Shown: piece after piece, positions 13,840 through 21,739 of the stretch | How the letters are laid out: every line of letters begins with the position of its first letter | Numbering within the stretch: the stretch's first letter is position 1 | NCBI GenBank assembly: GCA_002437285.1 | Contig: DJOV01000010.1 | Span: forward strand, 1-21,837 | From: Prevotella sp. UBA6429 | GTDB taxonomy: Bacteria; Bacteroidota; Bacteroidia; Bacteroidales; Bacteroidaceae | DNA: 21,837 nucleotides | Reading direction: 5' to 3' | Made by a program: the position numbers and the translations under genes | Notes under the pieces: model-generated | Seen by the model: only the letters and a program-made list of their open reading frames with translations | Told to the model about the DNA's origin: nothing | Databases searched by the model: none

Positions 13840-15519
13840 ATGCGTACCTATCCTATTCTTTCTTTATCCTTATTTTCACTGATAGCATTTTCGTCATGCT
13901 CCAAGTTAGGCCCTTTGTCGGCCGATAACTTCACTGTCGACCCCAATCCGTTGGAGGCTGTGGGTGGCCAGGTGCCCGCCACGGTCAATGGCGTGTTCCC
14001 CGTGAAGTATATGAAGCCCAAGGCTGTTGTCACTGTCACGCCCGAGCTGCGTTACGCTGATGGCAAGGTGGCCAAGGGACAGAGTGCCACGTTCCAGGGT
14101 GAGCGTGTCATGGGCAATGACCAGACCATCTCTTACAAGATGGGTGGCCGCTACACGATGAAGACCGCCTTCGGCTATGTGCCGGAGATGCAGAAGAGTG
14201 ACATGTATCTCACCTTCGACGCCCGCCTGGGCAAGAAGAAGGTGGACGTGCCTGCCGTGAAGGTTGCTACGGGTGTGCTCGCCACGTCGGAGCTCTACAA
14301 GGAAGCACTGACACAGGCTGGCGGATGCATTGCCACAGACTCTTTCCAGCGCGTCCGGGCACAGAAGACCGAGGCCAACATCAAGTTCCTCGTCAACCAG
14401 GCCAACCTCCGCAAGAGCGAGCTGAAGAACGGCTCGGTCAAGGAGTTTGTCGACATGCTCAAGAAAATCAACGCCGACCGCGAGGGCCTCAACCTGAAGA
14501 ACGTGGAGGTGGCAGCCTATGCCTCTCCTGAGGGTGGCTTCTCGTTCAACGACAAGCTCGCCGGCAAGCGTCAGACCGCCAGCCAGGCTTATGTGGACAA
14601 GCAGCTGAAGGCCGCCAAGCTGGGCGACGCCAGTGTCGACGCCCACTACACCGCCCAGGACTGGGACGGCTTCAAGCGCCTCGTGCAGGCCAGCAACATC
14701 CAGGACAAGGATGTCATCCTGCGGGTGCTTGAGATGTATAAGGACCCCGCTGAGCGCGAGCAGCAGATACGCAACATGAGCGAGGGCTTCCGCGAGCTGG
14801 CCGACGGCATCCTGCCGGAGCTTCGCCGCAGCCGCCTCATCATCAATTACGAGACAGTGGGCCGCTCCGATGAGCAGATCAAGGAGCAGTATAAGGCTGA
14901 CGCCACCAAGCTCTCACCCGATGAGTTGCTCTACGCTGCCACGCTGACCAACGACGCCAATGAGAAGGAAGCCATCTACAAGAAGGCTGCCGAACTCTAT
15001 GACAAGGACTACCGCGCTTTCAACAACCTCGCCGTGATGGCATTCAACAAGGGCGACGAGAACACTGCCAAGCAGTATGTGCAGCAGGCTTTCGCCAAGA
15101 ACAAGAAGGCTCCCGAGGGCTATGCCAACCTGGCGCTCATCGACCTGCACAATGGTCGTGTGGCCGAGGCCGAGAACAACCTGTCGAAAGCCATTGGTGC
15201 CAACGGCTTCAATGAGGTGCTGGGCAATCTCAACATCGCCAAGGGCAACTATGCCACTGCCGTCAAGAACTTCGAGGGCAGCAAGTCGAACAGCGCCGCA
15301 CTGGCCCAGATCCTGAACAAGGACTATGCCGCCGCCGTCGCCACGCTCAAGGAGATGAAGAATCCCGATGCCACGGCCGACTATCTCATGGCCATCGTGC
15401 AGAATCGTCAGGGCAACACAGCCGCTGCCCAGGACTATCTCGACAGTGCCATCAAGAAGAATGCGGCATTGCAGGCGTATGCCAACAACGACCTGGAGTT
15501 TGCTAATCTGAAGAAATAA
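13840..15519 (+). CDS. Lipoprotein with OmpA-like segment and TPR repeats
   Basis: This 559-residue envelope protein begins with a lipoprotein signal (MRTYPILSLSLFSLIAFSSC; Cys20 the likely lipid site). Residues about 30-150 are beta-rich and unassigned. Residues about 200-255 resemble an OmpA-family peptidoglycan-binding segment: NVEVAAYASPEGG, then N-KLAGKRQTASQAYV. From about 350 to the end there are TPR-like helical pairs (RAFNNLAVMAFNKGDENTAKQYVQQAF, and a unit ending in VAEAENNLSKA). A structural or assembly role between outer membrane and peptidoglycan is plausible but unproven. The ATG is only 23 nt after tRNA-Leu with no promoter box between, so it is probably on the tRNA transcript. 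The next gene starts 2 nt after its stop. Confidence 0.85.
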   Translation: MRTYPILSLSLFSLIAFSSCSKLGPLSADNFTVDPNPLEAVGGQVPATVNGVFPVKYMKPKAVVTVTPELRYADGKVAKGQSATFQGERVMGNDQTISYKMGGRYTMKTAFGYVPEMQKSDMYLTFDARLGKKKVDVPAVKVATGVLATSELYKEALTQAGGCIATDSFQRVRAQKTEANIKFLVNQANLRKSELKNGSVKEFVDMLKKINADREGLNLKNVEVAAYASPEGGFSFNDKLAGKRQTASQAYVDKQLKAAKLGDASVDAHYTAQDWDGFKRLVQASNIQDKDVILRVLEMYKDPAEREQQIRNMSEGFRELADGILPELRRSRLIINYETVGRSDEQIKEQYKADATKLSPDELLYAATLTNDANEKEAIYKKAAELYDKDYRAFNNLAVMAFNKGDENTAKQYVQQAFAKNKKAPEGYANLALIDLHNGRVAEAENNLSKAIGANGFNEVLGNLNIAKGNYATAVKNFEGSKSNSAALAQILNKDYAAAVATLKEMKNPDATADYLMAIVQNRQGNTAAAQDYLDSAIKKNAALQAYANNDLEFANLKK

Positions 15520-15521
15520 GT

Positions 15522-16520
15522 ATGCGCAAGCACCTCTTCCTCCTCGCACTGCTCTCGTTGCTGCTCGTGTCGTGTGGCACGGACAGCAAGCACTTCAAGT
15601 TTGAAGGACGTTTCCTTCACTTGAACCAAGGTGAGTTTTATCTCTATAGCGAGGATGGAGCGGTGAGTGGCATCGACACGATCAAAGTGGAGGGTGGTCG
15701 CTTTGCCTATGAGATGGCATGCGACGCGCCCACCACGCTCATTCTGGTCTTCCCCAACTTCTCGCGACAGCCTATTTTCGCGGAGCCGGGGAAGACCGTT
15801 TCCATTAAGGGCGACGCCTCGCACCTCAAGGAAATGGAGGTGAAGGGGACCAAGGACAACGAACTGATGACAGCTTTTCGCCGGCAGGTGGCCAATGCGT
15901 CGCCACCCGAGAGGCAAAAGCTCGCCGTCCGGTTTGTGGAGGACAACCCCACATCGCGCGTCAGCGCTTATCTTGTCAAGGATTGTTTTGTCGCCACTTC
16001 CCAACCTGACTATTCCGAAGCCTTGCGCCTGACCCGCCTCTTGCTGCCCAAACAAGAGCGCAACGGCGACTTGGCCCGCCTCGACAAGTCGCTCCGCCTC
16101 GTCACCACATGTGGCGTGGGTGCCACGTTGCCCGCGTTCACCGCCACCGATGTGCATGGTGCCACCGTGTCATCGGCCCAGCTCATGCGAGGATTGGCCG
16201 TCATCACGGTCTATGCGTCGTGGAACTACGACAGCCTGGACCAGCTTCGCCGTCTCAAGGCGTTGCGCCGCCAGAAGGGAGGACGCTTCCAGGTGGCCAC
16301 CCTCTCCGTGGACGCCAGCAAGAACGAATGTTCCAATTCGCTCCAGGTCGACACCATCACGTGGCCAGTGGTTTGCGACGGCCACATGTTTGAGGGCGAT
16401 GTCATCCGGAAGTTGGGCCTGCTCACCGTGCCGGGCAACCTGCTGCTGAAGGACGGGCGTGTCATAGCGCGTGGCCTGTCAACAGGCGATCTCGTGCAGC
16501 GCATCGAGCAAAACCTCTGA
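15522..16520 (+). CDS. Thioredoxin-fold lipoprotein (DUF4369-TlpA type) lacking CxxC
   Basis: This 332-residue protein has a lipoprotein signal ending LLLVSC (Cys18). Residues about 25-120 resemble DUF4369, the domain often found ahead of TlpA/AhpC-like thioredoxins in Bacteroidetes. Residues about 200-332 follow the thioredoxin fold: ATLPAFTATDVHGATVS, VITVYASWNYDSLDQLRRLK, then LLTVPGNLLLKDGRVIARG with the conserved cis-Pro region. The normal WCxxC site is replaced by W234-N-Y-D-S238, so both redox cysteines are missing. Thiol-disulfide exchange is therefore unlikely, and a binding or chaperone-like role is inferred. It starts 2 nt after the upstream lipoprotein and precedes comM by 31 nt, in one operon. 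Confidence 0.85.
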   Translation: MRKHLFLLALLSLLLVSCGTDSKHFKFEGRFLHLNQGEFYLYSEDGAVSGIDTIKVEGGRFAYEMACDAPTTLILVFPNFSRQPIFAEPGKTVSIKGDASHLKEMEVKGTKDNELMTAFRRQVANASPPERQKLAVRFVEDNPTSRVSAYLVKDCFVATSQPDYSEALRLTRLLLPKQERNGDLARLDKSLRLVTTCGVGATLPAFTATDVHGATVSSAQLMRGLAVITVYASWNYDSLDQLRRLKALRRQKGGRFQVATLSVDASKNECSNSLQVDTITWPVVCDGHMFEGDVIRKLGLLTVPGNLLLKDGRVIARGLSTGDLVQRIEQNL

Positions 16521-16551
16521 TTTCACATTTCATCTACCTACCCCCTTTTCC

Positions 16552-18099
16552 ATGCTTGTCAAGACTTACAGTGCAGCCGTCAATGGCCTTGACGTCACTC
16601 CCGTCACCATTGAGGTGAGCATCGCCAAGGGCATATTGTATCATCTCACCGGACTGGGTGACGAGGCGGTGCGCGAGGGGCGCGACCGCATTGCCGCCGC
16701 CTTGCAAAACACCGGGTTCCTCTTTCCCCGTGCCGATGTGACGGTCAACATGGCTCCGGCTGACCTCCGCAAGGAGGGCAGCAACTTCGATTTGCCGTTG
16801 GCCATCGCCATCCTGGCCTCTGATGGGCAGATACATGTGCCGCATGTGGGCGAGTTCATGATGGTGGGCGAGCTCAGCCTTGACGGACAGTTGCAGCCGG
16901 CCAAAGGTGTCTTGCCCATTGCCATCAAGGCACGCGCGGAACATTATCGCGGGCTGATTGTGCCTAAGCAGAACGTGCGCGAGGCTGCCATTGTCAACAA
17001 CCTCGAGGTCTATGGCATGGAGACAATGACGGATGTCATCAAGTTGCTGTCGGGCGAGGAGCAATTTGAGCCCACCGTCGTCGACACACGCAAGGAATTC
17101 TACGAACAGCAATACAACTTCGACCTCGACTTCTCGGATGTCCGCGGGCAGGAGAATGTGAAGCGCGCCCTGGAGGTGGCCGCTGCGGGCGGCCACAATC
17201 TCATCATGATCGGTCCGCCGGGCTCAGGCAAGAGCATGATGGCCAAGCGCTTGCCCTCCATCTTGCCACCCCTGACCCTCTCGGAGAGTCTCGAGACCAC
17301 CCAGATCCACTCGGTGGCAGGCCTGCTGAAGACAGGCTCCACGCTCATCTCGCAACGACCCTTCCGCGCTCCCCACCACACCATCTCCGAAGTGGCGCTG
17401 GTCGGCGGTGGCAACAATCCCATGCCGGGTGCCATCAGCCTGGCTCACAACGGCGTGCTGTTCTGCGATGAGCTGCCCGAGTTCAACAAGCACACCCTGG
17501 AGGTGTTGCGCCAACCGCTGGAAGACCGGCAGATCACCATCAGCCGGGCCAAGTACACGGTGACCTATCCCTGTTCGTTCATGTTTGTCGCCTCGATGAA
17601 CCCCTGTCCCTGCGGCTATTATGGCGACCCCACACATCACTGCGTGTGCACGCCGGGGCAGATACAAAAATACTTGAACAAGATTAGTGGCCCGATGATG
17701 GACCGCATTGACATACAATGTGAGATTGCCGCCCTGCCCTTCAAGGAGCTGTCGAAGGCCGAGCCAGGCGAGCCGTCGGCCAAGATTCGCGAGCGCGTCA
17801 TCGCTGCGCGTGCGTTGCAGACCGAGCGTTTCCGTGACGTGCCGGGCATCCATTGCAACGCGCAGATGACCGAGCGCCTGATCCATCAGTATGCCGAGCC
17901 CGACGAGGCAGGTCTTGAGCTGTTGCGCATGGCCATGGATCGGTTGTCGCTTTCGGCGCGTGCCTATTCGCGCATCCTGAAGGTAGCGCGCACCATCGCC
18001 GACCTTGCCGCCGAGCCTGCCATCCGGCCCGAGCACATCTCCGAGGCCATCAGTTATCGTCAGCTTGATCGTGGCGACTGGGCGGAGCGTGGCTTGTGA
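16552..18099 (+). CDS. comM: YifB/ComM family Mg-chelatase-like AAA+ ATPase
   Basis: In naturally competent bacteria ComM is a hexameric helicase that promotes branch migration during integration of incoming DNA; in others its role is less clear. The 515 residues hold an N-terminal ChlI/Lon-like domain (GLGDEAVREGRDRI, then NFDLPLAIAILA) and an AAA+ module. The AAA+ module has Walker A GPPGSGKS at 221-228 and Walker B FCDELPEF with D306-E307. A Cys-rich stretch CPCGYYGDPTHHCVC, an MDRIDI motif and a C-terminal Mg-chelatase domain (LSARAYSRILKVARTIADL) follow. The start at 16552 (MLVKTYSAAVNGLDVTPV) matches the family. An in-frame ATG at 16471 lies inside the previous gene and is rejected. It is the last gene of the operon that starts at the tRNAs. 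Confidence 0.95.
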   Translation: MLVKTYSAAVNGLDVTPVTIEVSIAKGILYHLTGLGDEAVREGRDRIAAALQNTGFLFPRADVTVNMAPADLRKEGSNFDLPLAIAILASDGQIHVPHVGEFMMVGELSLDGQLQPAKGVLPIAIKARAEHYRGLIVPKQNVREAAIVNNLEVYGMETMTDVIKLLSGEEQFEPTVVDTRKEFYEQQYNFDLDFSDVRGQENVKRALEVAAAGGHNLIMIGPPGSGKSMMAKRLPSILPPLTLSESLETTQIHSVAGLLKTGSTLISQRPFRAPHHTISEVALVGGGNNPMPGAISLAHNGVLFCDELPEFNKHTLEVLRQPLEDRQITISRAKYTVTYPCSFMFVASMNPCPCGYYGDPTHHCVCTPGQIQKYLNKISGPMMDRIDIQCEIAALPFKELSKAEPGEPSAKIRERVIAARALQTERFRDVPGIHCNAQMTERLIHQYAEPDEAGLELLRMAMDRLSLSARAYSRILKVARTIADLAAEPAIRPEHISEAISYRQLDRGDWAERGL

Positions 18100-18123
18100 G
18101 CAGACATCACTGACGTGATGCAC

Positions 18124-18163
18124 AAAAAAAGTAGGCATCATGGGTCAAGCAGGCCCATGATGC
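18124..18163 (-). terminator. Intrinsic terminator for the GH59 gene
   Basis: GCATCATGGG at 18135-18144 pairs perfectly with CCCATGATGC at 18154-18163 around a 9-nt loop. Read on the - strand, the stem is followed by a run of seven T, a classic intrinsic terminator for the hydrolase. For comM, on the + strand, the same stem has no U-tract after it. Confidence 0.8.
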
Positions 18164-18165
18164 AG

Positions 18166-18186
18166 GCCAAGCCGTGGGGGCTTGGC
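18166..18186 (+). terminator. Second hairpin between convergent genes, likely comM terminator
   Basis: GCCAAGCC at 18166-18173 pairs with GGCTTGGC at 18179-18186 around 5 nt, and is followed on the + strand by a pyrimidine-rich stretch (CTTCTGTTTTCCCC). It suits termination of the comM transcript before it enters the opposing gene. Confidence 0.55.
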
Positions 18187-18202
18187 ACTTCTGTTTTCCC
18201 CT

Positions 18203-20278
18203 TTATTTGATGATGTAGAGCGGCTGGGCATGGTTGCCTGCCGGTGTGCTGTTGGCCTTTGACCGGCCTACAGGACGTATCGACAGGTTGTCATAGTAGG
18301 GCGTGCTGACCCGCTTCCCCTGCTTCATGGCAATCATACCCGCCATGCCCTTGGGATAGAGACCGATGGTGGCGTGTAGCAGCGGTTTCCCGTCGGCATA
18401 GCCAGTGATGCTGTCGCCCTCAAAGCGGAGCGCAAGCTTCGTCCAGCGAGAGGTGGTCGGCTGGCTGAGGCGCACACTGTCGAGCACCGTCTCACCGCCC
18501 TGTCCCATCTTCAGTTTCTTGAGCAACGCCTGTTGCTCCGCGTCACCCTCCGGGGCGTTGCGCCCTTGTCCGCGCGTGATGACGAGCCGGCACCAGCCAT
18601 CAGCCCCCACCTTCATGTAGTAGCCCTTTGGCGTGATGCCATAGCCGGTGCCCACGTTGCAGACGCGTCCCATCAGTCCGCCCTCGTCGCCGGGGTTGAG
18701 CCACAGGTCGGCACTCACCTCATAGTCCGTCCAGGCGGAGTCGCCCAGGATGGTGTAGTAGTTCCAGTCGGGTGCCCAGCTGTTGGCCGCCTGTCCCACG
18801 ACCTGGCGTAGGCACTGGCCATCGTGTGAGGGCCGCTCCGCCAGTTCGAAACAGCCGATGATGTCGGCCGTGTAGTGGGGCAGGTATCCCCATTTGGCCG
18901 GTTGCCCGTATTGGTCGAAGTTGTCCGAGTAGGGTAGGGGGAAAGGTTGACTGGCAGGCACGTTGTCAAACGATCCTTTCTGCTGTCCGCTGGTGGTGGA
19001 GATGGAGTAGACGGCACCAGGGACCACTGTCAGGGCAAACCGCCCGTCGCGTGGCGTGATGTCGTGCAGTCGCTCAAACTCGTTGTCGGCTGTGCTACGC
19101 CACACGCAGAGGCGCTTTTGTGGCATTCCTCCCTTGAGCTTGAACCTGAGGATCTGTGCACCCCTGGCTTCCTTGGTCTCGAGGATGACGCTGTAGTCTT
19201 TCTTGTCCGGTGACATCAGAGTCACGAGTGTGCCGCCCCTGTCCAGCTTGGCGCATCCGTCGTCGAGGTATCGCCACCCCACCTCCGTGAACTGTCCGTA
19301 GTGGGCATACCCCCACAGGTTGTCGCGCAGGCTGTAGTGTCCGCTCCAGGGCTCGCGCGCCAGGAGCATGGGCGGTTCCTCGCTGTAGGGCTCCATGGGA
19401 TAGACACCGCCGATGTCATACCAGTTGACCACCTTTGTGGCGCCACTCTCGATGTAGTTGCGGTTGAAACACTCGACGATGCTGATGAGGCAGTCGAAGC
19501 CCCGTTTGTAGATATGGTCCTCGGTGTTCCAGATGGGTTTGCCCAGCGAGTCGGCAATGTGCCGCTGCCTGGTCGTCACGGGAATGGCGCCAAAGGTGTG
19601 TGCGCTGACGATGTCAATGGCGTTGGCGAGCGCCGTGTCTTTGGGCAGCGTCTCCACAAAGTCCATCTTTTTTTTCGGCCAGTTGTCGAAGGCGTGCAGT
19701 TTCACTCTTTCGTATCCCCCTCGGTTGAGTGCGTGGCGGAGGTAGATGGCGAAGTCGCGGCTCTCCCCCTTCTCGTTGTGGCACCCCACGGCGTCGAGCT
19801 CCAGTCCGTGCGTGTGTCGCAGCCCGTCGATCCATGTCACGTAGTAGTCGGCCGTCTCGTGTGTCCAGTAGTTGCCGAGCCATCCAGGTGTGCTCCATGT
19901 GGTGGCGTCGAGCGTCAGCTTTGGGTTGCGTTGCTTGGCCTCCCTCATCACCCACCACATGTATCCGCGGTGGAAGTTGTGGTCGCCCATGTGGTGGCTG
20001 TGGCTGGGCATGGAGCCCTGCGTGGAGTTGCCGTCGCCGGGAATCTCGGCGAGCTGGGCGCTGACCGAGGCGCCAAACTTCGGTCGGTAGACCATGTCGA
20101 GGATTTGTGAGCGCCAAGGCTCCGCGTAGTCCTTGAGCAGCACCGCTGTGGCACCACCGCCGTTGACGATGCCGATGCCGTCGAAGGTCTTGCCTCCGTG
20201 GCGCGCGTCGAGAGAGAATGTCTGTTGTCCCCATGCTTGGCAACAGAGGAGGGAGAGAAGGATAGTCAGGTGTTTCAT
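18203..20278 (-). CDS. Secreted GH59 galactocerebrosidase-like glycoside hydrolase
   Basis: The family hydrolyses beta-galactosyl groups, classically from galactosylceramide; the substrate here is unknown. Similarity to animal GALC is extensive: GGGATAVLLKDY, then QILDMVYRPKFGAS, RGYMWWVMREAKQRNP, STPGWLGNYW and EPWSGHYSLRDN. The acid/base Glu lies in CHNEKGES and the nucleophile Glu in IWNTEDHIY (E172 and E256 counted from the upstream TTG, three less from the ATG). A beta-sandwich middle and a C-terminal lectin-like domain (about 440-680; YSDNFDQYGQPAKWGYLP onward) complete the GALC architecture. The start is ATG 20278, giving 691 residues and a good signal peptide (MKHLTILLSLLCCQAWG). An in-frame TTG at 20287 lies in the promoter box and is rejected. 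There is no SusC/D pair or other glycan gene beside it. It ends at its own terminator. Confidence 0.92.
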   Translation of the reverse strand: MKHLTILLSLLCCQAWGQQTFSLDARHGGKTFDGIGIVNGGGATAVLLKDYAEPWRSQILDMVYRPKFGASVSAQLAEIPGDGNSTQGSMPSHSHHMGDHNFHRGYMWWVMREAKQRNPKLTLDATTWSTPGWLGNYWTHETADYYVTWIDGLRHTHGLELDAVGCHNEKGESRDFAIYLRHALNRGGYERVKLHAFDNWPKKKMDFVETLPKDTALANAIDIVSAHTFGAIPVTTRQRHIADSLGKPIWNTEDHIYKRGFDCLISIVECFNRNYIESGATKVVNWYDIGGVYPMEPYSEEPPMLLAREPWSGHYSLRDNLWGYAHYGQFTEVGWRYLDDGCAKLDRGGTLVTLMSPDKKDYSVILETKEARGAQILRFKLKGGMPQKRLCVWRSTADNEFERLHDITPRDGRFALTVVPGAVYSISTTSGQQKGSFDNVPASQPFPLPYSDNFDQYGQPAKWGYLPHYTADIIGCFELAERPSHDGQCLRQVVGQAANSWAPDWNYYTILGDSAWTDYEVSADLWLNPGDEGGLMGRVCNVGTGYGITPKGYYMKVGADGWCRLVITRGQGRNAPEGDAEQQALLKKLKMGQGGETVLDSVRLSQPTTSRWTKLALRFEGDSITGYADGKPLLHATIGLYPKGMAGMIAMKQGKRVSTPYYDNLSIRPVGRSKANSTPAGNHAQPLYIIK

Positions 20279-20284
20279 AATGCG

Positions 20285-20314
20285 CAAATGTAGTAAGATT
20301 ATGATAAAGGCAAA
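20285..20314 (-). promoter_or_regulatory. Promoter of the GH59 gene
   Basis: On the - strand TTTG (20314-20311) and TACATTTG (20292-20285) are separated by 18 nt. The -7 box ends only 6 nt before the ATG at 20278, so the transcript would start at or next to the start codon. Confidence 0.6.
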
Positions 20315-20401
20315 GCTTCCGGCAAGTTAAAAAGAAGTAAAATATTGCGTTCATTCGTACTTTGTTCGGGTTTGTGAGCCATCGCGACTGCGACCATTCG
20401 T

Positions 20402-20423
20402 GTTGCAAAGCTGTTACAAAGCT
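20402..20423. repeat. Tandem 11-bp direct repeat in the divergent intergenic region
   Basis: GTTGCAAAGCT and GTTACAAAGCT lie head to tail with one mismatch. Another CAAAGCT occurs at 20311-20317 beside the GH59 -33 box. They could be regulator sites for the divergent genes, but may be chance. Confidence 0.35.
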
Positions 20424-20477
20424 GGCCAGCGTAAAGAAAAATCAAAGAGTAATCCCCTCTGTTTCAATAAAAAATCG

Positions 20478-20485
20478 TACCTTTG
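20478..20485 (+). promoter_or_regulatory. -7 promoter box for the phosphoglycosyltransferase gene
   Basis: TACCTTTG matches TAnnTTTG and ends 27 nt before ATG 20513. It overlaps the TTG at 20483, which rules out that codon as the start. No clear -33 element is present. Confidence 0.65.
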
Positions 20486-20512
20486 CGAAAATTCACTTTT
20501 TGTGCTTGCTGT

Positions 20513-21739
20513 ATGATAGATTATCTGATACACAATTTGCAGGTTTCCCTGGATGGCATGTTCGGCTACATGACCCCCAGGCTGTGGACCCTGGGTGTCA
20601 TCCTTCCTTTCCTCATGGCAATGTTTTTCACGGCCCTTGTCCATCCCTTGATCGTGAAGATGGCCACGAGCCGCAACATGTTTGACAATCCCGACAAGCG
20701 CAAGCTCCAGTCGCGCCCCATCCCCGTGATGGGCGGTCTGGCCGTGTTTTTCGGCATCGTGGTGGGTGCCGGAGCCACCAGCGTGTTCTTCAATTCCTAT
20801 GCCCTCTTCACCTGTGTCATCACGCTCACGGTGATGATGTATGTGGGCATGCTTGACGACATGGTGGGCCTGAGTCCGGTGGCGCGCCTCATCGTGGAAC
20901 TTTTTCTCGTGGCGTTTGTCGTCTATATGGACAAGACCAATATCAATGACCTTCATGGAGTGTTTGGCATTGGCAAGTTGCCCGTGTGGGTGAGCCTGCC
21001 CCTTTGCTCCGTCTCCTGTCTGGGCATCATCAATTCGATCAACCTCATCGATGGTGTCGACGGTCTGTCGAGTGGCCTTTGCATCTTCGCCTGCATGTGT
21101 TTCGGCGTGGTGTTCTGCTCCTCCTACGATGGCACGATGGGCGTCATGGCCTCTCTCGCTGCCGGGGCGTTGGTGCCATTCTTCTTCCACAACGTGTTTG
21201 GCGCCAAGAGCAAGATGTTTGTGGGCGACTCCGGCACGCTGATGCTTGGCATGCTGATGAGCATCTTCTGCATGCGCATGATCGACAACACGTCGCTCAC
21301 GGCCTACAACCACCCGCGCATGGGTGTGGTGGCCTTTGCGCTGAGCGTGCTCTCCGTGCCCGTGTTCGATGCTCTCCGCGTCATGTTCGGGCGCATCCTG
21401 AAAGGCGTGTCGCCCTTCCATCCCGACCGCAGCCATCTCCACCATCTCTTTATCGAACTTGGCTTCTCCCACATCGGCACCACCGTCGCCGTCATCTCGC
21501 TCAACGCCCTCAATGTCTTCTGCTGGTTGCTGTGCTATCTGTTTGGCGGTAGCGTCACCGCGCAGTTTGTCGTGGTCTTCGTCGTGGGCCTGGCCAACAC
21601 CACTGGCCTCTATTATGCCGTGCGCCGCATGAACCACCATCGCTGGCCCTATCGCTTGCTGAGGTGGCTGGCCCGCAAGAGCCACATGGAGACAGGCAGC
21701 AAGTTTCTGGCCGTCAGGCGCGTGGTGGACGCTCTCTGA
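20513..21739 (+). CDS. WecA/MraY-family polyprenyl-phosphate sugar-1-phosphate transferase
   Basis: This inner-membrane enzyme moves a sugar-1-phosphate, in WecA relatives GlcNAc-1-P, from a UDP-sugar onto undecaprenyl phosphate to start a surface glycan. The 408 residues contain about ten hydrophobic segments. Family motifs are all present: D115-D116 in LDDMVGL, NLIDGVDGL at 177-185, VGDSG at 237-241, and HPDRSHLHH at 303-311. The last motif (HxxRxHxHH) marks the WecA/TagO branch rather than MraY. The substrate was not determined from sequence. The start ATG 20513 (MIDYLIHNLQV) follows the promoter box by 27 nt. No other glycan genes lie in the window, so the product could feed capsule, O-antigen or protein glycosylation. 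Confidence 0.92.
   Translation: MIDYLIHNLQVSLDGMFGYMTPRLWTLGVILPFLMAMFFTALVHPLIVKMATSRNMFDNPDKRKLQSRPIPVMGGLAVFFGIVVGAGATSVFFNSYALFTCVITLTVMMYVGMLDDMVGLSPVARLIVELFLVAFVVYMDKTNINDLHGVFGIGKLPVWVSLPLCSVSCLGIINSINLIDGVDGLSSGLCIFACMCFGVVFCSSYDGTMGVMASLAAGALVPFFFHNVFGAKSKMFVGDSGTLMLGMLMSIFCMRMIDNTSLTAYNHPRMGVVAFALSVLSVPVFDALRVMFGRILKGVSPFHPDRSHLHHLFIELGFSHIGTTVAVISLNALNVFCWLLCYLFGGSVTAQFVVVFVVGLANTTGLYYAVRRMNHHRWPYRLLRWLARKSHMETGSKFLAVRRVVDAL

Noticed and set aside
20483..20512. TTG start extending the phosphoglycosyltransferase by 10 residues
   Set aside because: The codon overlaps the -7 promoter box, so it would not be in the transcript.
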